A stretch of 64,000 nt of DNA from Chlorocebus sabaeus (taxonomy: Eukaryota; Chordata; Mammalia; Primates; Cercopithecidae), in contig NC_132918.1 of NCBI RefSeq assembly GCF_047675955.1, positions 86,691,139 through 86,755,138 on the forward strand, given 5' to 3'. The translations under genes were made by a program, and so were the position numbers. How positions within the stretch are numbered: position 1 is the stretch's first letter; the number at the start of each line of letters is the position of its first letter. The notes under the pieces are model-generated. The model did not search any database, was not told the origin of the DNA, and saw nothing but the letters and a program-made list of their open reading frames with translations. Below, piece after piece: positions 1-11,462 of the stretch.

Positions 1-1074
1 GACGGTTTCTTAGTAAACTACTTTTCAATATACAGCAATGAAGAAGACAGATAATATACAGTTATGTTAATGCCACAAAACTCTTGAAAGAATCTGGTCT
101 ACAGGCATTAGCACCGCAAAATAATTTTGGTCAGTGTGTGGATGGCTGATATTAAAGTAAGATTTTAAGTAATTTTTTATTGATAGTCTGTATATTTCAT
201 TTAGAGGTCACAAGAATAAATATTGATGTCAAGACAAAGAATACAAATGCTAAAGCATTGATAAATGCCAAAGCAATTTGCTGGCAGATATTAACATTCA
301 CATTTTTTAAACAATTATCTTAGTAATCTATTGTCATATTCTAGACCATTTTCAAGGAAAATATTTAATTTATTGTGGAATCCAAGAGAATCTATGCATA
401 TGCCAACAGATGTTTATGTGTTAAAGGAAAAATCCTTGGAATATTTTTAGATGTAATTAACACAGTACATGTTATATCTAATTTCTACCTTTAAAAATTA
501 CTTGCAACAATTCTCTTCTTTATAAATAATTTAACCTTGAATAGCACAATTTTGGGGGAGTGGCCCAGAAACTTCTGAACTAGGAGCACATTTAATCTTG
601 TATTTCTACACAATTAGTTTCTGTTTGTTTTCTTTGCTTTACCAAAAATAAACAAAAAACTAAACAATTTTCTTAAATCAACACAACGCATTCCAACAGA
701 AATTGATTGAAAGTCAAGGAAAAGTTTCAGATCTTTTAGGTAATCAAGCAGGTAGTTAATTTTAGGTCAATTAACAATTTTATCCAAAGTAAGCATTAAA
801 ATTCTGGCTGATGATCTAGTATATAAGAAAAAAATTAAATGTATTGTACAAATGTAGGTTAATGCTGTCATTCTAGGCTATTATATGTACTTAAATATAA
901 TTGCTGCCTTATGTTATAGTAGGAGGCTGTTCTATAAATTAGAAATCAGTACATTCTATTGTGTATCTAAATGTCACTCTTTTCAATGTGTTCTAGTTAA
1001 GAGGAATTCACAAAGATGTGAAGAAATTGATTTCCCAAGTGGTTAACTGGCACTTTAAACACTCGTATATTCAT
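1..1074. other. Unassigned AT-rich sequence
   Basis: I see no gene, RNA or confidently classified repeat here. The sequence is AT-rich and lacks long open frames. It may contain repeats too decayed to recognise by eye. Confidence 0.5.
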
Positions 1075-1905
1075 TTCTTCATTCTCTAACCTGTCCTCTG
1101 CCAAACTTTATTCTAGGCACTGTGAATATAAGGGAAGTAAAATGAAGTGTATAACCTTGCGGTTCCATCAATCTAAACAGAATGAGGGAAACAATAATAG
1201 AAAGATGATTGTACTACACTCTGGAAAATGTAATGATAAAGATAGGCACAGAATATTATAGCAGTATAATGGTCAAATAGCTAATCCAAACTTGGAGGTT
1301 ATGGCTAGCAGGAGAAATTTGTAGAAGATAATTCTTGAAATTTTTAAATACGTTCCAGCTCTTTCATAGATTATGTTTCACAGGTGAAAGGTGTTCCAGG
1401 AAGAAGAACAGTATAAACAGTGGCAAAGAGGCAAGAAACAGTAAAGTTTGTACAAAGAATTGTACATATAATCACCTGTTGGTGTGTATCACTCGAGGCA
1501 GACAGCAGGTAGGAATAAGGCTAGCAATAGGCAAGGCCAGATTAGGTAGAGCCTACAATGTATATTACAACCTTTTCCTGAACTTGTAGCCAATTTGGAG
1601 TCACTGATGAGCAATCAGTGGTAGAGTCAGTTAAATGTTGGACTATGGGCAGATAATTCTGGAAGGGATATGGAGAATGGCTTGAAATGGACAAGACTGA
1701 AAGCCTTCAGAACATTTGCTGTAAGCATGTGAGTGATAATGAGAATAGTGATAGGAACTGAGAGGAGGAAATAGATTTGGGAAATATGATATTTAGTTAA
1801 TAAAATCAGAGCTACATGGTTATTTGGAAATGGGAGGAACAAGGGTAAGCCCCCTACTGACATCTTGGGAGATGAGGTGAATGACTGTGCTAAATTATCT
1901 GCTTT
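1075..1905 (-). mobile_element. L2 LINE fragment (degenerate)
   Basis: The plus strand begins with a degenerate form of the inverted L2 3' end (TTCTAGGCACTGTGAATA). It continues with inverted L2 ORF2 landmarks, such as a GTTCCAGGAAGAAGAACAG block followed by a GGCAAAGAGGCAAGAAACAG-like block. L2 is an ancient non-LTR retrotransposon, inactive since early mammalian evolution. Open frames at 1335-1589 and 1627-1863 lie inside it and have no coding signature. The ends are approximate. Confidence 0.55.
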
Positions 1906-2312
1906 ACTTCAAATTTAATACGTGAACTAGAAATTGGTATCATCAGTCAGGAGAAACGAAGCTTGGTACTTCCAGAAATCAAGACAATTTCCACAGAGCA
2001 ATTTAAAGTCAGGGCAAAGTTTCAGATATCTTAAGTAATTAAGCAGATAGTTAATGTTCAGAAATATGACCTTCATCAAAATTAATCATCACCGTCCTGT
2101 CTGAAGCTCTTGTATATTAAAAGCTCCTTTTTAGTTTTACCTACAAATGCAGCTGATTGCTTTCATTTGCCTTTAAATACAAGGGCTACTGTATGCTTAA
2201 GATAGGTGAATGTGATGTTAGTAGGTGATTAATAGTTAAACAGTCCAGGCTTATTATTTAAGAATGTAAATATGAATGTATACTGTATATAGTATACATA
2301 GAGTATATACAG
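1906..2312. other. Unassigned sequence
   Basis: No gene or clear repeat is seen. A short self-complementary TATA/GTATAC-rich stretch lies near 2275-2310. Confidence 0.45.
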
Positions 2313-2393
2313 CCTTAGACACTGTGCTATGTGCTGAGGAGGCAGAGAAGAAATAAATACACAATCCCTGATGACAAAGAGTTGTTTTCGCTG
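2313..2393 (-). mobile_element. L2/MIR-type 3' end remnant
   Basis: The stretch contains GACACTGTGCTATGTGCTGAG followed by an AATCCCTGATGACAAAGAG-like block. This matches the inverted 3' end shared by L2 and its MIR-type SINE partners. It is short and decayed. Confidence 0.4.
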
Positions 2394-2417
2394 AAAGATG
2401 GATTTTTACAGATGGGT

Positions 2418-2512
2418 GACTATTTATTTTATTTTAAGTTCAGGGGTACATGTGCCAGATGTGCAGTTTTGTTACATACGTAAACGTGTGCCATGGTGGT
2501 TTGCTGCACGGA
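2418..2512 (-). mobile_element. L1 3' end fragment (5' truncated)
   Basis: About 95 bp resemble the inverted primate L1 3' UTR: a TTTATTTTAAGTTCAGGGGT block, then TACATGTGCCAGATGTGCAG and a GCCATGGTGGTTTGCTGCAC block. It begins with the T-rich complement of a poly(A) tail. This is a severely 5'-truncated insertion next to an L2/MIR remnant. Confidence 0.8.
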
Positions 2513-3190
2513 TTAAATAGGGATGATTTATTATATTAAAAAATACTTTCTATGAGATGCTATGATTTTGCTCCTCACAGAAAATGCTATGTTTCAACAT
2601 CTAATCATAAAATACAGATTTATCCTCAGAAATATGCTATTACTTAGATATCAGTCTACATCCCCTTGAAAGTTTTATTTCTTTTAGTATTTTCAATTAT
2701 CAATTTTTGAATCATTCATGTGATATGAACTATGATTTTATATGTTATTAGAATTCATTGCTGTTAGTAACCAGACTAAGACCAACTTACGTATTTTCTT
2801 TATCTATAATTTGTTATTCTCTTACTATATTTTGTGGAACATCCCCAAACTAGAAAGATAAGGACTTAGTCAAGTTCTGAGCACTTTCTCTTCATGATAA
2901 AGATGGGATTCAATCTCTTTGACAATAGTCTAGAGAAAAGCCAGTTTGTTTTTGGATCCAGACTTGAAGATAAGAGTTTTTCTTATTCTCAGTAATTGAG
3001 CAATTGGGGATATACCCTCAAGATATTTCCTTTGCATTTGGTCTGTGAAATACAAGGGCTATGGAAATTTTGGCTAAAAACATTCAATCAATAAGTTAAA
3101 AAGCAGTGAAGTGTGCTTAATTAATCCGGCTGATTCACCAAGTAAGAGTTAATGTAATTGCCATTATCAGATGGAACATTTAGGCATACT
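2513..3190. other. Unassigned AT-rich sequence
   Basis: I see no gene, RNA or recognisable repeat in this stretch. Confidence 0.45.
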
Positions 3191-3194
3191 TAGT

Positions 3195-3320
3195 TTAAAA
3201 CCATTATTTTACTTGTGAAGAATCTAAGATTTAGAGACTTTTTAAAATATATATATATAATAGATTTCCCAGGGTCAGTAGCTACATAGAAGAAAACAAC
3301 TGAAATTCACATTTCATTTA
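3195..3320 (-). mobile_element. MIR SINE remnant
   Basis: The inverted MIR core is readable: an ATTTTACTTGTGAAGAATCTAAG block (consensus ATTTTACAGATGAGGAAACTGAG) followed by TTTCCCAGGGTCAGTAGCTA (consensus TTGCCCAAGGTCACACAGCTA). A short TA repeat interrupts the two blocks. MIRs are ancient tRNA-derived SINEs mobilised by L2. Confidence 0.6.
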
Positions 3321-3384
3321 TAGGTCATGTGTATTGATGTAGAACTGAAATACATTAGCATTCACTCTTTTTTAGTTAAATGCT

Positions 3385-5094
3385 CAGTGCAGAGTTTTGA
3401 CAAGCATATATAGTCGTGTAACCACCACCACAATCAAGATGTGGAATATTTACATCACTGGAGAGTTCCATTATGCTCTGTTCTCCACCTCGTCCTAGGC
3501 AATCTCTGATCTTGTTTTTATGTCTGTTGTTTTATCTTCTTCAGAATGCCATGGGATTCACACATTATGTATCCATTTGTATTGAGTTTCTTTCATTTAG
3601 GGTAATTCTTTTTTATATTAATGAAGGTGTTGCATATGTCAGTAATTCAATTCTTTTGTATGAGGAACAGTATTCCACTCTAAGAACGTACCTCAATTTA
3701 TCCATTCATCAGTTGATAAGCTTTGAGTTTTCACTATTTGTTTGTTTTGTTTTGTTTTTGTAGGTTTCAGCTATTATGAATAAAACTGCTATAAACGTTT
3801 TGTACAGCCCTTTGTATTTTTTCATATCTCCTAGGTACATATTAAGAAGCAGGATTGTTGCATCCTAGGATTCAACTTTATTAAAAAACCTCCAAACTGT
3901 TTTCCAAAGATGTTGCATTCCCACAAGTCACGTATGAAAAGTGAAAGTGAAAAAAAAAAGAAAAAACAAGAAAAGTCAAAGTGCTGTGTATCTTTCTCAG
4001 AACTGTGTACTGTCTTTTCTTTTTCAGTTTACTCTATCAGGTATCTCATTTTAGTTTCAATTTAATTTATATTTCCCTGATGACTAATTATATTGAGCAT
4101 CTCTAAATGTGCTTGTCATTCATATCCATCTTTATTAAAATATTTGTTCAAATCATAATCCTTTACCTATTTATTAGTTTACAATGTTATCCTTGTGTTG
4201 TAAGGATCCTTTTTGAACTATGTCTTTGTTTCTTTACTATATACTTGTCTTGCAAATATTTTCTTCCAATATCTAGCTTCTCTGTACATTTCTACATATC
4301 TCTGTAGGGCGTAAGATTATATTTTTGATGAAGCCCAAATCATTTATTTCTTCTTTTATGATTCATTATTTTTGTGTCCCAAAAGTTTTTGTTTAACCCT
4401 GTCACAAGTATTTTCTCCTCTGTTTTCTTCCAGGGCTTTTATAACTTTTAACTCTCTATATTTATGTCAATGACTTATTTCAAAATTTTTTTAGTATGAT
4501 AAGAGAGTTGATTCAACAAGATTTTTATCATATTGAATATGCTGTCAAATATCAGGAATTTTTTGTTGTAGGGTTATCTTTTTCCATTGAATTGATTTGT
4601 ACCTCTTCAAACACCAATTAAGCACATAGATATGAGTCTATTTTTATACCCTCTATTATATTCCATTGAGGCGTATTAATATTTTCACAGTAAGATCATA
4701 TTCCTTTGATGACTATAACTTTCACTACAGTTAATTTCAGCATCAGGCAGTGTGAGTTCTCCAATTTTGTTCATCTCTTTCAATATGACTTTTTCTGTTC
4801 AAGATCATTACATTTCCCACATACATTTTAGAGTAAGCTTGTCCATTTCTCCCAAAAATAAAACAGATGAGATTATGATAGGGATTGTTTTGAATCTATA
4901 CATCTATTTGAGAAGAATTGACATTTTAACAAAAACGGGCCTTTGGACCTTTATTCATGGCGTATCTCTGCACTAATTTATATCTTTTAAAGTTCCTCAA
5001 ATTTCTTTAATTGATGCTTTGTAGTTTTGAGCACACAAATATTTCACATATTTTCTTATATTTATTAAGTATTTATAGATGTGATGCTATTTTA
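3385..5094 (-). mobile_element. L1M LINE: 3' UTR and 3' half of ORF2
   Basis: On the plus strand the sequence runs through inverted L1M landmarks in order. These are the ACCACCACAATCAAGATG 3' UTR block, CCAAACTGTTTTCCAAAG, TGATGACTAATTATATTGAGCATC and a GGGATTGTTTTGAATCTATA block. They correspond to the L1M 3' UTR and the ORF2 C-terminal and reverse-transcriptase regions read backwards. All reading frames are disrupted. Open frames at 3473-3763, 4107-4307 and 4752-4976 are antisense artefacts. The element continues beyond the AT repeat and Alu insertions to about 7440. Confidence 0.85.
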
Positions 5095-5442
5095 AATTAT
5101 ATATACTGTAATTATATATAGATATATACTATATTTCTATATAATAGAGATAATTCATGTAATTTACAGTATATATGTTTATGTAATTCTATATACAGTA
5201 TATAATTATATATAGTATACTGCAATTATATATAATGTTCTCTTTCTATAGACTATATAATTATGTATATAATTGTCCTCTATATATAGTATATATAATT
5301 ATCAGTATATATATCTACATATAATTGCAGTACATATATCATATATGGTATATATCTACACATAATTTATATATATAGTAATATATGTACTGAAATTATG
5401 TATCTATATCTATCTATTATCTATCTATCTGTGTGTGTGTAT
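5095..5442. repeat. AT-rich microsatellite with (TATC)n and (TG)n end
   Basis: About 350 bp are almost purely A/T with interleaved TATATA, AATTATATA and AGTATATA units. Many are locally self-complementary. The tract ends in short (TATC)n and (TG)n runs that abut an Alu. It splits the surrounding L1M. Such tracts can form cruciforms and are length-polymorphic in many genomes. Confidence 0.85.
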
Positions 5443-5730
5443 ATTTGGGAGGACAGGATTTCACTCTGTCACCCAAACTAGAGTACAGTGGCACAATCAC
5501 AGCTCACTGCAGCCTTGAACTCCTGGGCTCAAGTGATCCCACTACCTCAGCCACCTGAGTAGCTAGAACTACATGCATATGCCACCATGCCTTGTTAATT
5601 TTTAAATTATTTGTAAAGATGATGTCTCACTGTATTGTCCAGGCTACTTTCAAAAGACCACCTCAAGTGGTCTTCCTGCATCAGCCTCCTGAAACACCAG
5701 GATTACAGGTATGAGCCACTGTGTCTGGAA
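5443..5730 (-). mobile_element. AluJ-type SINE
   Basis: This is a complete but diverged inverted Alu. It shows GGATTTCACTCTGTCACCC, the CTCACTGCAGCCTTGAACTCCTGGGCTC diagnostic region (read in part), a central A/T linker and terminal GATTACAGGTATGAGCCACTG. The high divergence and GCAGCCTTGAACTC-type sites indicate the old AluJ lineage. It lies within the L1M. Confidence 0.9.
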
Positions 5731-6050
5731 TAAATTATATTTTTAAAATTTAATCTTCAAATATTTTATTTATAGTAATTAGCAAAACAACTAGATTTAG
5801 TATATTGGCTTTGTATTCTGTTAACTACTAAGATCAGACATTGGATTCAGTAGCTTCTTCTGTAGATTCCTTAGAGTTTTCTACATAGACAGATCATGTG
5901 TGAATAGAGATAGTTTTGTTTGTCTTACCACTTTTTGTTGTTGTTTAGGTCTGTATGTTTTGTTTTCTTTTCTTTTGCCTTATTGCACTGGATAGGACTT
6001 CGGTGTGATGCCAGATAATAGGAGTGATAAGATGATACTTTATATATTTA
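5731..6050 (-). mobile_element. L1M ORF2 segment (continuation)
   Basis: Antisense L1M ORF2 resumes after the Alu. It includes TTTTGTATTCTGTTAACTAC, a TAGATTCCTTAGAGTTTTCTACATAGACA-like block (read in part) and TTGCCTTATTGCACTGGATAGGAC. These are conserved reverse-transcriptase region landmarks in reverse complement. Confidence 0.8.
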
Positions 6051-6055
6051 TTTAT

Positions 6056-6348
6056 TTCCTTTTTTTGAGACAAAGTCTCACTTTGTCACCCACGCAGACT
6101 AGAGTGCAGTGGTGGGAACACAGCTCATAGCAGCCTCAACTTTCTGGGCTCAAGCAATCCTCCTGCCTAAGCCTCCCAAACAGCTGAGACTACAGATGTG
6201 TGCCACCACACCTGGCTAATTTTTAAAATTTTTGTATAGACAGGTTGTCTGTGTTGCCCATGCTCGTCTTGAGCTCCTGAGCTCAAGCTGTCCCCCTGCC
6301 TTGGCCTCCCAAAATTGGGATTACAAGTGTGAGCTACTGTGCCTGGCC
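6056..6348 (-). mobile_element. AluJ-type SINE
   Basis: A full-length inverted Alu starts with TTTTTTTGAGACAAAGTCTC and ends with GAGCTACTGTGCCTGGCC. Divergence and the GCAGCCTCAACTTTCTGGGC motif indicate AluJ. It is inserted into the minus-strand L1M. Confidence 0.92.
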
Positions 6349-6354
6349 AATTTT

Positions 6355-6494
6355 TTAAAATTTACTTTTTAACAAAGATAAAGATGGGATATTTCTATGT
6401 AGCCCAGGCTGGTGTCAAGCTCCTAGGCTCAAGAGATCCTCCCGCCTCAGCCTCCTAAAGTGTTAGGATACAGGCGTGAGCCTTGTGCCCAGCC
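6355..6494 (-). mobile_element. Free left Alu monomer / partial Alu
   Basis: Only one Alu arm is present, in inverted orientation. GTAGCCCAGGCTGGTGTCAAG leads to CAGGCGTGAGCCTTGTGCCC. No second arm follows, because the neighbouring AluJ ends directly before it. It could be a FLAM-type monomer or a truncated Alu. Open frame 6455-6715 starts inside it and is an artefact. Confidence 0.7.
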
Positions 6495-7440
6495 AGATAA
6501 TGCATTCTTGCATTGTTCTCCTCTCTTAGGGAGAAAGTATTCAGTCTTTCACTGCTAAATACGATACTAGTTGCAGGTTTTTCATAGATACTCTTTGTCA
6601 TGGAAGATAACAGCTTACCGAGAGTTTTACTCAGGAATGAATGGTGGATATTAAATACTTCTTTTTCTGCATTTCTTGAGCTGATCATATGGCTGTTCTT
6701 TTTTGGTGTGTTCACATGGTGAATTTCACTGATTTTTTAATGCTGTATTAACCTTTGACTTTTTGGATAACACTAATTGTTCATGATGGATCATTCTATC
6801 TGTATATGCCAGCCTTTGACTTACTAATGTCTTAGTATGGTTTATATTTCCATATTTATGAGGGATATTGGTCTGCAGATTCCTTTTCTTAAATATCTCT
6901 GGTTGATTTGGAAATCAAGCTAATTCTTGCCTCATAAAATTCACTAGAAAACTTTCCCAATTATTTAATTTTCAGAAAACGTTTTTGAAGAGTTGGCCCT
7001 TTTTTATCAGTGTTTCCAAATATTTGGATATTTTCCACACATCTTTCTATAATTGAAGTCTAGTTTAATTATGTTGTGGTAAGAAACAAAAGCATTTTGT
7101 ATTGTTTCTATTATTTTAAATTTGTTGTGGTTTATTTTTCTGACACAGAATATCATCTATCTTTGTGAGTATTCCATGTGCAATTGTAGATAGGTAGAAT
7201 GTCCTATAGATGTCTATTAAGTCAAATATCTTCATAATGCTTTTCAGGTCATTAATAGTCTTAAAGACTTCCTGTCTACTTTTCCCATCAAGTACTGAGA
7301 GAGGAGCATTAAAGATTCCAGTTGTAATTGTGGATTTGTCTATTTCTCATTTCTACCATTTTTAAAAAATGTTCCTTGAAGCTAAGCAGTTGGATAGGTA
7401 CAAAAGGATTATAACTTCTTTGTGATAAATTGACACCCTT
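6495..7440 (-). mobile_element. L1M ORF2 segment, 5' part (continuation)
   Basis: Antisense L1M ORF2 continues with TGATTTGGAAATCAAGCTAATTC-type, TAATTATGTTGTGGTAAGAA and AAGTACTGAGAGAGGAGCATT blocks. These fall upstream in ORF2 relative to the preceding pieces, as expected for one continuous minus-strand element read left to right. Confidence 0.8.
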
Positions 7441-8330
7441 GTCAGCCAAACTCTGCCTTATATTTGTGGCAGGACTTGGGTTGGAGAGCTTTCTTTTCTT
7501 CCATCACTAGTGCCAGATTTCTTCGTTGTGCTAGTGCATTATTCTTGTAACAGGTGATTTTCTGTTCCTCTCTAGAGCGGAGCACTTTTGCTTCAACAAA
7601 TCCCTTCAGAAGTAGTGGATCTTTGCCTATTTCCTGGATGTGGGTGGGAAGAATCCCTATTCTTCAACAGATTTTGTTTTTACCCTTCCACCAGAAGCAG
7701 TAGAGCCTTGCCTTGGAGAAAGAATATTGAATGCCCCTTCTGCCATATTTTAAGTTTTTTGTTTGTTTGTTTACTTAATATGCAGGTGTTGTTCTGTGCC
7801 TATTCTCCAGCAGCAGTATACGACATGGACGGGCCTCTCTCCAGACTCTTGCACTGCCTTAGATATTTTTTTCTGAAGACCCAGTGGAGACTTATAGAAG
7901 AAAAGAGCTTTGATTCTGGGACTACTACCACCTAACCTTTATGAGCTCTCTAATATTTAGTGAACTGTTTCTAACGTGCTTCTATGCGGGCTATGTTTTC
8001 CTACCATTACTGCCAAAAGTAAATGTTCTCACTGTCCCTTTTCTTCTCAAGGGTCTTTTAACTCTTTGGAATTTACTTCACTTGGTTGATTTGTAACCTA
8101 AGATCTCTGGAGGGTTCAACAAATTCTACTTTTTTAGATTATTAGGCTTTCTTTATTGTTAGGATGGAAGGGACATTCTCTTGCAGTTTCCGATATCCTA
8201 AGCAGAAGCACAACTTGAACCCGTGAGTCTTGTAGGTAGTTTTTGATTTGAAATTTAGTCATCTATTGGGAAATATTCTCTATGCCTTTCTGTAGCTACT
8301 CTGATGAAGTTTAGTAAAATAGAAAGCAAG
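7441..8330 (-). mobile_element. Possible L1M 5' UTR (antisense)
   Basis: This moderately GC-richer stretch directly follows the ORF2 portion. It includes CTTCCACCAGAAGCAGTAGA, TATTCTCCAGCAGCAGTATA and CTGAAGACCCAGTGGAG. That resembles ancient L1M 5' UTR sequence in reverse complement. ORF1 appears deleted or unrecognisable. The 115-codon plus-strand frame at 7588-7935 lies here. It has no recognisable domain and I do not treat it as a gene. Confidence 0.4.
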
Positions 8331-8370
8331 GAAGATATATGTTATAGTACAACATTGTCCTGCATCCTAT

Positions 8371-8429
8371 AAAAAGCAAGCAAACAAACACACATACAAA
8401 AACAAACAAAAAAAAAAAACCACACACAT
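8371..8429. repeat. A/C-rich low-complexity tract
   Basis: CAAACAAA-type units, an A run and a short CACACACA run form a low-complexity tract of about 60 bp. Confidence 0.75.
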
Positions 8430-9079
8430 TACTACCTGGTTAAATTAGCTTGAGCAACACTCACTTCACCAAACTTCACTGAGAATAGAGGTTTTTGACC
8501 TTATTCCAGTGTGTTATATGTTTAGGCTTTTAAAACTATATTGTCAATCCAGAAGATAGGAATATCATTATAATTTTTGTTATATTAATTCATCGATTAT
8601 GAAGAATCCCAACATATTCTGGATTTTTGTTTTTGAATTTGTGCTTGTGTATGTGTGTGAGTCAAAGATGCTGCAAGAAACATACTGTAATGGAATATTA
8701 TTCCAAGGCTCACTAGGACTTGTTTTTATAAGTTTTGCTCCTTATGAGATTTAAGTCTTCACGCCTGTTTTCCAGCACACTTCTCATCCACTCACCATAA
8801 TATAACAAAATTCAAGTACTTTTCAAACAATCATACCCTTATTAGTAACAGGAAGACAGCCTATTTGGAGTAATTCACCCCACTCACCAACTATGTACAG
8901 TTAACTCAGAGACAGTCAAATAGAAAAGGCTTATGGTTCAGAAAATATCCTTAAGTAGTGTTCTTGCTTCAATTTCAGAAAATTACATACAGTTAAATAA
9001 ACAAATGCTCTTTAAATGCCCAGAGTGTTAGAATAGGTCACAGAATCTGAAAAGGTAGGAATTTTGTCTAAGTAGAAAG
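8430..9079. other. Unassigned sequence
   Basis: No gene or recognisable repeat is seen in this stretch. Confidence 0.45.
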
Positions 9080-9292
9080 GACATGGCATATCTGGGGCCA
9101 GCCAACATGAGTTCATGGCAGTTTCTCTCCTAACTAGCTCTGCAATCGCAGATGAACCTTTTCCCCTTTACTCATTTCATTTACTCATGCTCTCCTCTGT
9201 ATAAACTAAAGATCGTAATATTCTTTCTTCCAGGCTTATTGTGAGCATTAGTGGAAATGCATATGGAAAGCCTGAATAATGCCCATTACACG
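9080..9292 (+). mobile_element. MIR SINE
   Basis: MIR landmarks occur in sense order: GGGGCCAGCCAACATGAGTTCATGGC, diverged from GGAGCCAGACTGCCTGGGTTC (read in part), then TAACTAGCTCTGCAATCGCAG, a CTCATGCTCTCCTCTGTATAAA-like block and TTATTGTGAGCATTAGTGGAA. The layout fits a nearly full-length ancient MIR. Confidence 0.75.
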
Positions 9293-9342
9293 ATGGCTGT
9301 TGTTGAATCTAAATCCCTCTCCCCTCATATATAAAATGGGGG

Positions 9343-9667
9343 CGGCTGGGCATGGTGGATCACAACTGCAATCCCAGGACTTTGGGAGGCTGAGGCGGGC
9401 AGATCACCTGAGGTTAGGAGTTCGAGTGCAGCCTGGCCAACATGGTGAAACCCCGTCTCTACTAAAACTACAAAGAAAGAAAAAAATAGCCAGGTGTGGT
9501 GGTGGCACGCACCTGTAATCCCAGCTACCTGGGAGGCTGAGGCAGGAGAATCACTTGAACCTAGGAGATGGAGGTTGCAGTGAGCCGAGATCACAACACT
9601 GTACTCCAGCCTGGACAACAGAGCAAGACTCCATCTCAAATAAATAAACAAATAAACAAATAAAATA
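9343..9667 (+). mobile_element. AluS SINE with target-site duplication
   Basis: A full-length sense Alu begins GGCTGGGCATGGTGG and has both arms. Its tail is an impure (AAAT/AAAC)n. ATAAAATGGGG (9331-9341) before it and ATAAAATAGGGG after it (starting near 9660) fit an 11-bp target-site duplication with one mismatch. The antisense 120-codon frame 9325-9687 is the usual Alu-derived spurious frame. Confidence 0.93.
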
Positions 9668-9670
9668 GGG

Positions 9671-10369
9671 GTAAACACCCTATTCATGAAAACGCTGTTC
9701 CAATTTTGGCTTTACAATCACCACTTATGTGCATGTCTTTCCCAGTGGGACTGAGTATCTCCAAAGCTGACTAGGAAGTCTTCTCTGCATCCACTGTAGT
9801 TTTAGCACAGTGCTTCCTGTGTTACCATATTAAACAAACATTTGCTTTAACATAATTTGAACCACTGTTTGGACTACCTCATATGTGTTTGAGAATGGCA
9901 GATCAGACAGTGAGACTGTCTTTTTGTAAGAAACTCTAAACCATGAGGTAGAAAAGGTCTAGTGATGATGATTAAGACCCAGTCACTGCTCTGTAACTGG
10001 AGTGGGTGGGAGAAAGTGTGAATAAATCAGTCAGAGAACAGGTCAAATGAGACACACAGCAGTTATGTTTTAGGATGCTTCATGTTCTTTATGGAAGAGC
10101 TGAAGCAATCTTTTCTTGAGGCTAGGGAATGAATCCAGGACTTTGCAGGAGCAGTGCAGGAGTAGCCTGGGATAAAGCTTTAATCACACCACGAGGAAAA
10201 TGTATTTCTTTCTGGTCATTCCCCCTGTTCCCTTTAACAAGTTTCCTATGCCCTTCCCTTAAACATTTGTCTCCTCATAATTCTATCTTCCTCTTATCAT
10301 TTTAAACTTTCAGGCTGAGTCATACCCATCTATTGCTATGGTTTCAATTATTTAAAATTCCAAGTCTGT
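9671..10369. other. Unassigned sequence
   Basis: No gene and no confidently classified repeat is seen. Confidence 0.45.
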
Positions 10370-10900
10370 GTGTTCAAGATAAATCTCTCTTGAAGACCTG
10401 TCTTCTATATCCAAAACCAGATACAATTTCATACCCAAGTGTTGCAGATACTTTAGACAACTCAAATTTAAGAAATTGCAAAATAACCTAATTACCTCTC
10501 TCTCCACCCAAATTCATATCTGTGTAATCGTCTTTGTTTCAGTAAATGACATCACCATCTACCCAGCTTTGTAAGCTGGGAATATAGGCATCACCCTGCA
10601 TTTCCCTATCCCTTATCTTCTACTATTAAGACCACTAAATCTGAATCCTGAACTATATCTCTCTCTCTTTCTCCTTCCTTGCCCTCCATCTGCCCTCCAT
10701 TGATATTCACTCCAGTTCCTGTTTCCATCTCTCACAGAGACTGCAACAGCCTCTCAGTAAGTTTCTCTATTTCTAGTTCTTCTGTCTTCAACGCCTTACT
10801 CACTCTCTAGATAACTTTTCAAAAGTACAAAACTGATTGTGATGGTAATTAGTCTAAAATTTAAAATTCATATATACATTCCCCATCTTTTAGCAACCTT
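10370..10900 (+). mobile_element. L2 LINE fragment (ORF2 3' region)
   Basis: L2 ORF2 3' landmarks occur in order: CCAAAACCAGATACAATTTC, TCAGTAAATGACATCACCATC, TACCCAGCTTTGTAAGCTGG, CATCACCCTGCATTTCCC and GACTGCAACAGCCTCTCAGTAA. The reading frame is broken throughout. Confidence 0.75.
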
Positions 10901-11206
10901 TCAAATAAAGAGAATTCAAGCTTAAGCACTCAGAATGTTTTCCTCCTCCATCTTCTATATGCAGAAAAAATTTATTAATTTTTAATGTCTCAATCACTTT
11001 TTTAATTCATGAAGACATTCCAACAATAAAAACCAGTAATGTGAAGATGCCCCAAATTTTAATATCATATGAAACTCCTAGGGAAAACAAAATCCTGAAG
11101 ATTAAAATTATTTGGAAGTTAAAGACAAAGAAACCAAAATCTAAAATAATTAAAGTTTCAATATAAAATTATTTACCATATTAAATGTCTAAAGAAATTT
11201 CAGTGC

Positions 11207-11462
11207 TTTTTTTTTTTTTTTTTTTTTTTTTTGATGGAGTCTTGCCCTGTAGCCCAGGCTGGAGTGCAATTCTCCTGCCTTAGCCTCCCGAGTAGCTGGG
11301 ACTACAGGCACGGGCCACCATGCCCAGCTAATTTTTGTATTTTTAGTAGAGATGGGTTTTCACTGTGTTGACCAGGTTGGTCTTGAACTCCTGACCTCAT
11401 GATCCACCTGCTTCGGCCTCCCAAAGTGCTGGGATTACAGGTGTGACGCACCGTGCCTGGTC
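11207..11462 (-). mobile_element. AluS SINE with internal left-arm deletion
   Basis: An inverted Alu starts with a 26-base T run and ends CACCGTGCCTGGTC. In the left arm GGAGTGCAAT joins directly to TCTCCTGCCTTAGCC. About 45 bp normally holding the ATCTCGGCTCACTGCAACCTC region are missing. The right arm is intact. Confidence 0.9.

Noticed and set aside
5095..5442. CRISPR-like regular spacing of AT units
   Set aside because: The units are simple A/T microsatellite derivatives without unique spacers, in a vertebrate nuclear genome.
7588..7935. 115-codon plus-strand frame beginning MLQQIPSEVV
   Set aside because: Considered as a small gene, but the sequence resembles antisense L1M 5' UTR. There is no domain, splice structure or promoter.
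9325..9687. 120-codon minus-strand frame
   Set aside because: It is the common Alu-antisense frame. No evidence of exonisation is visible.
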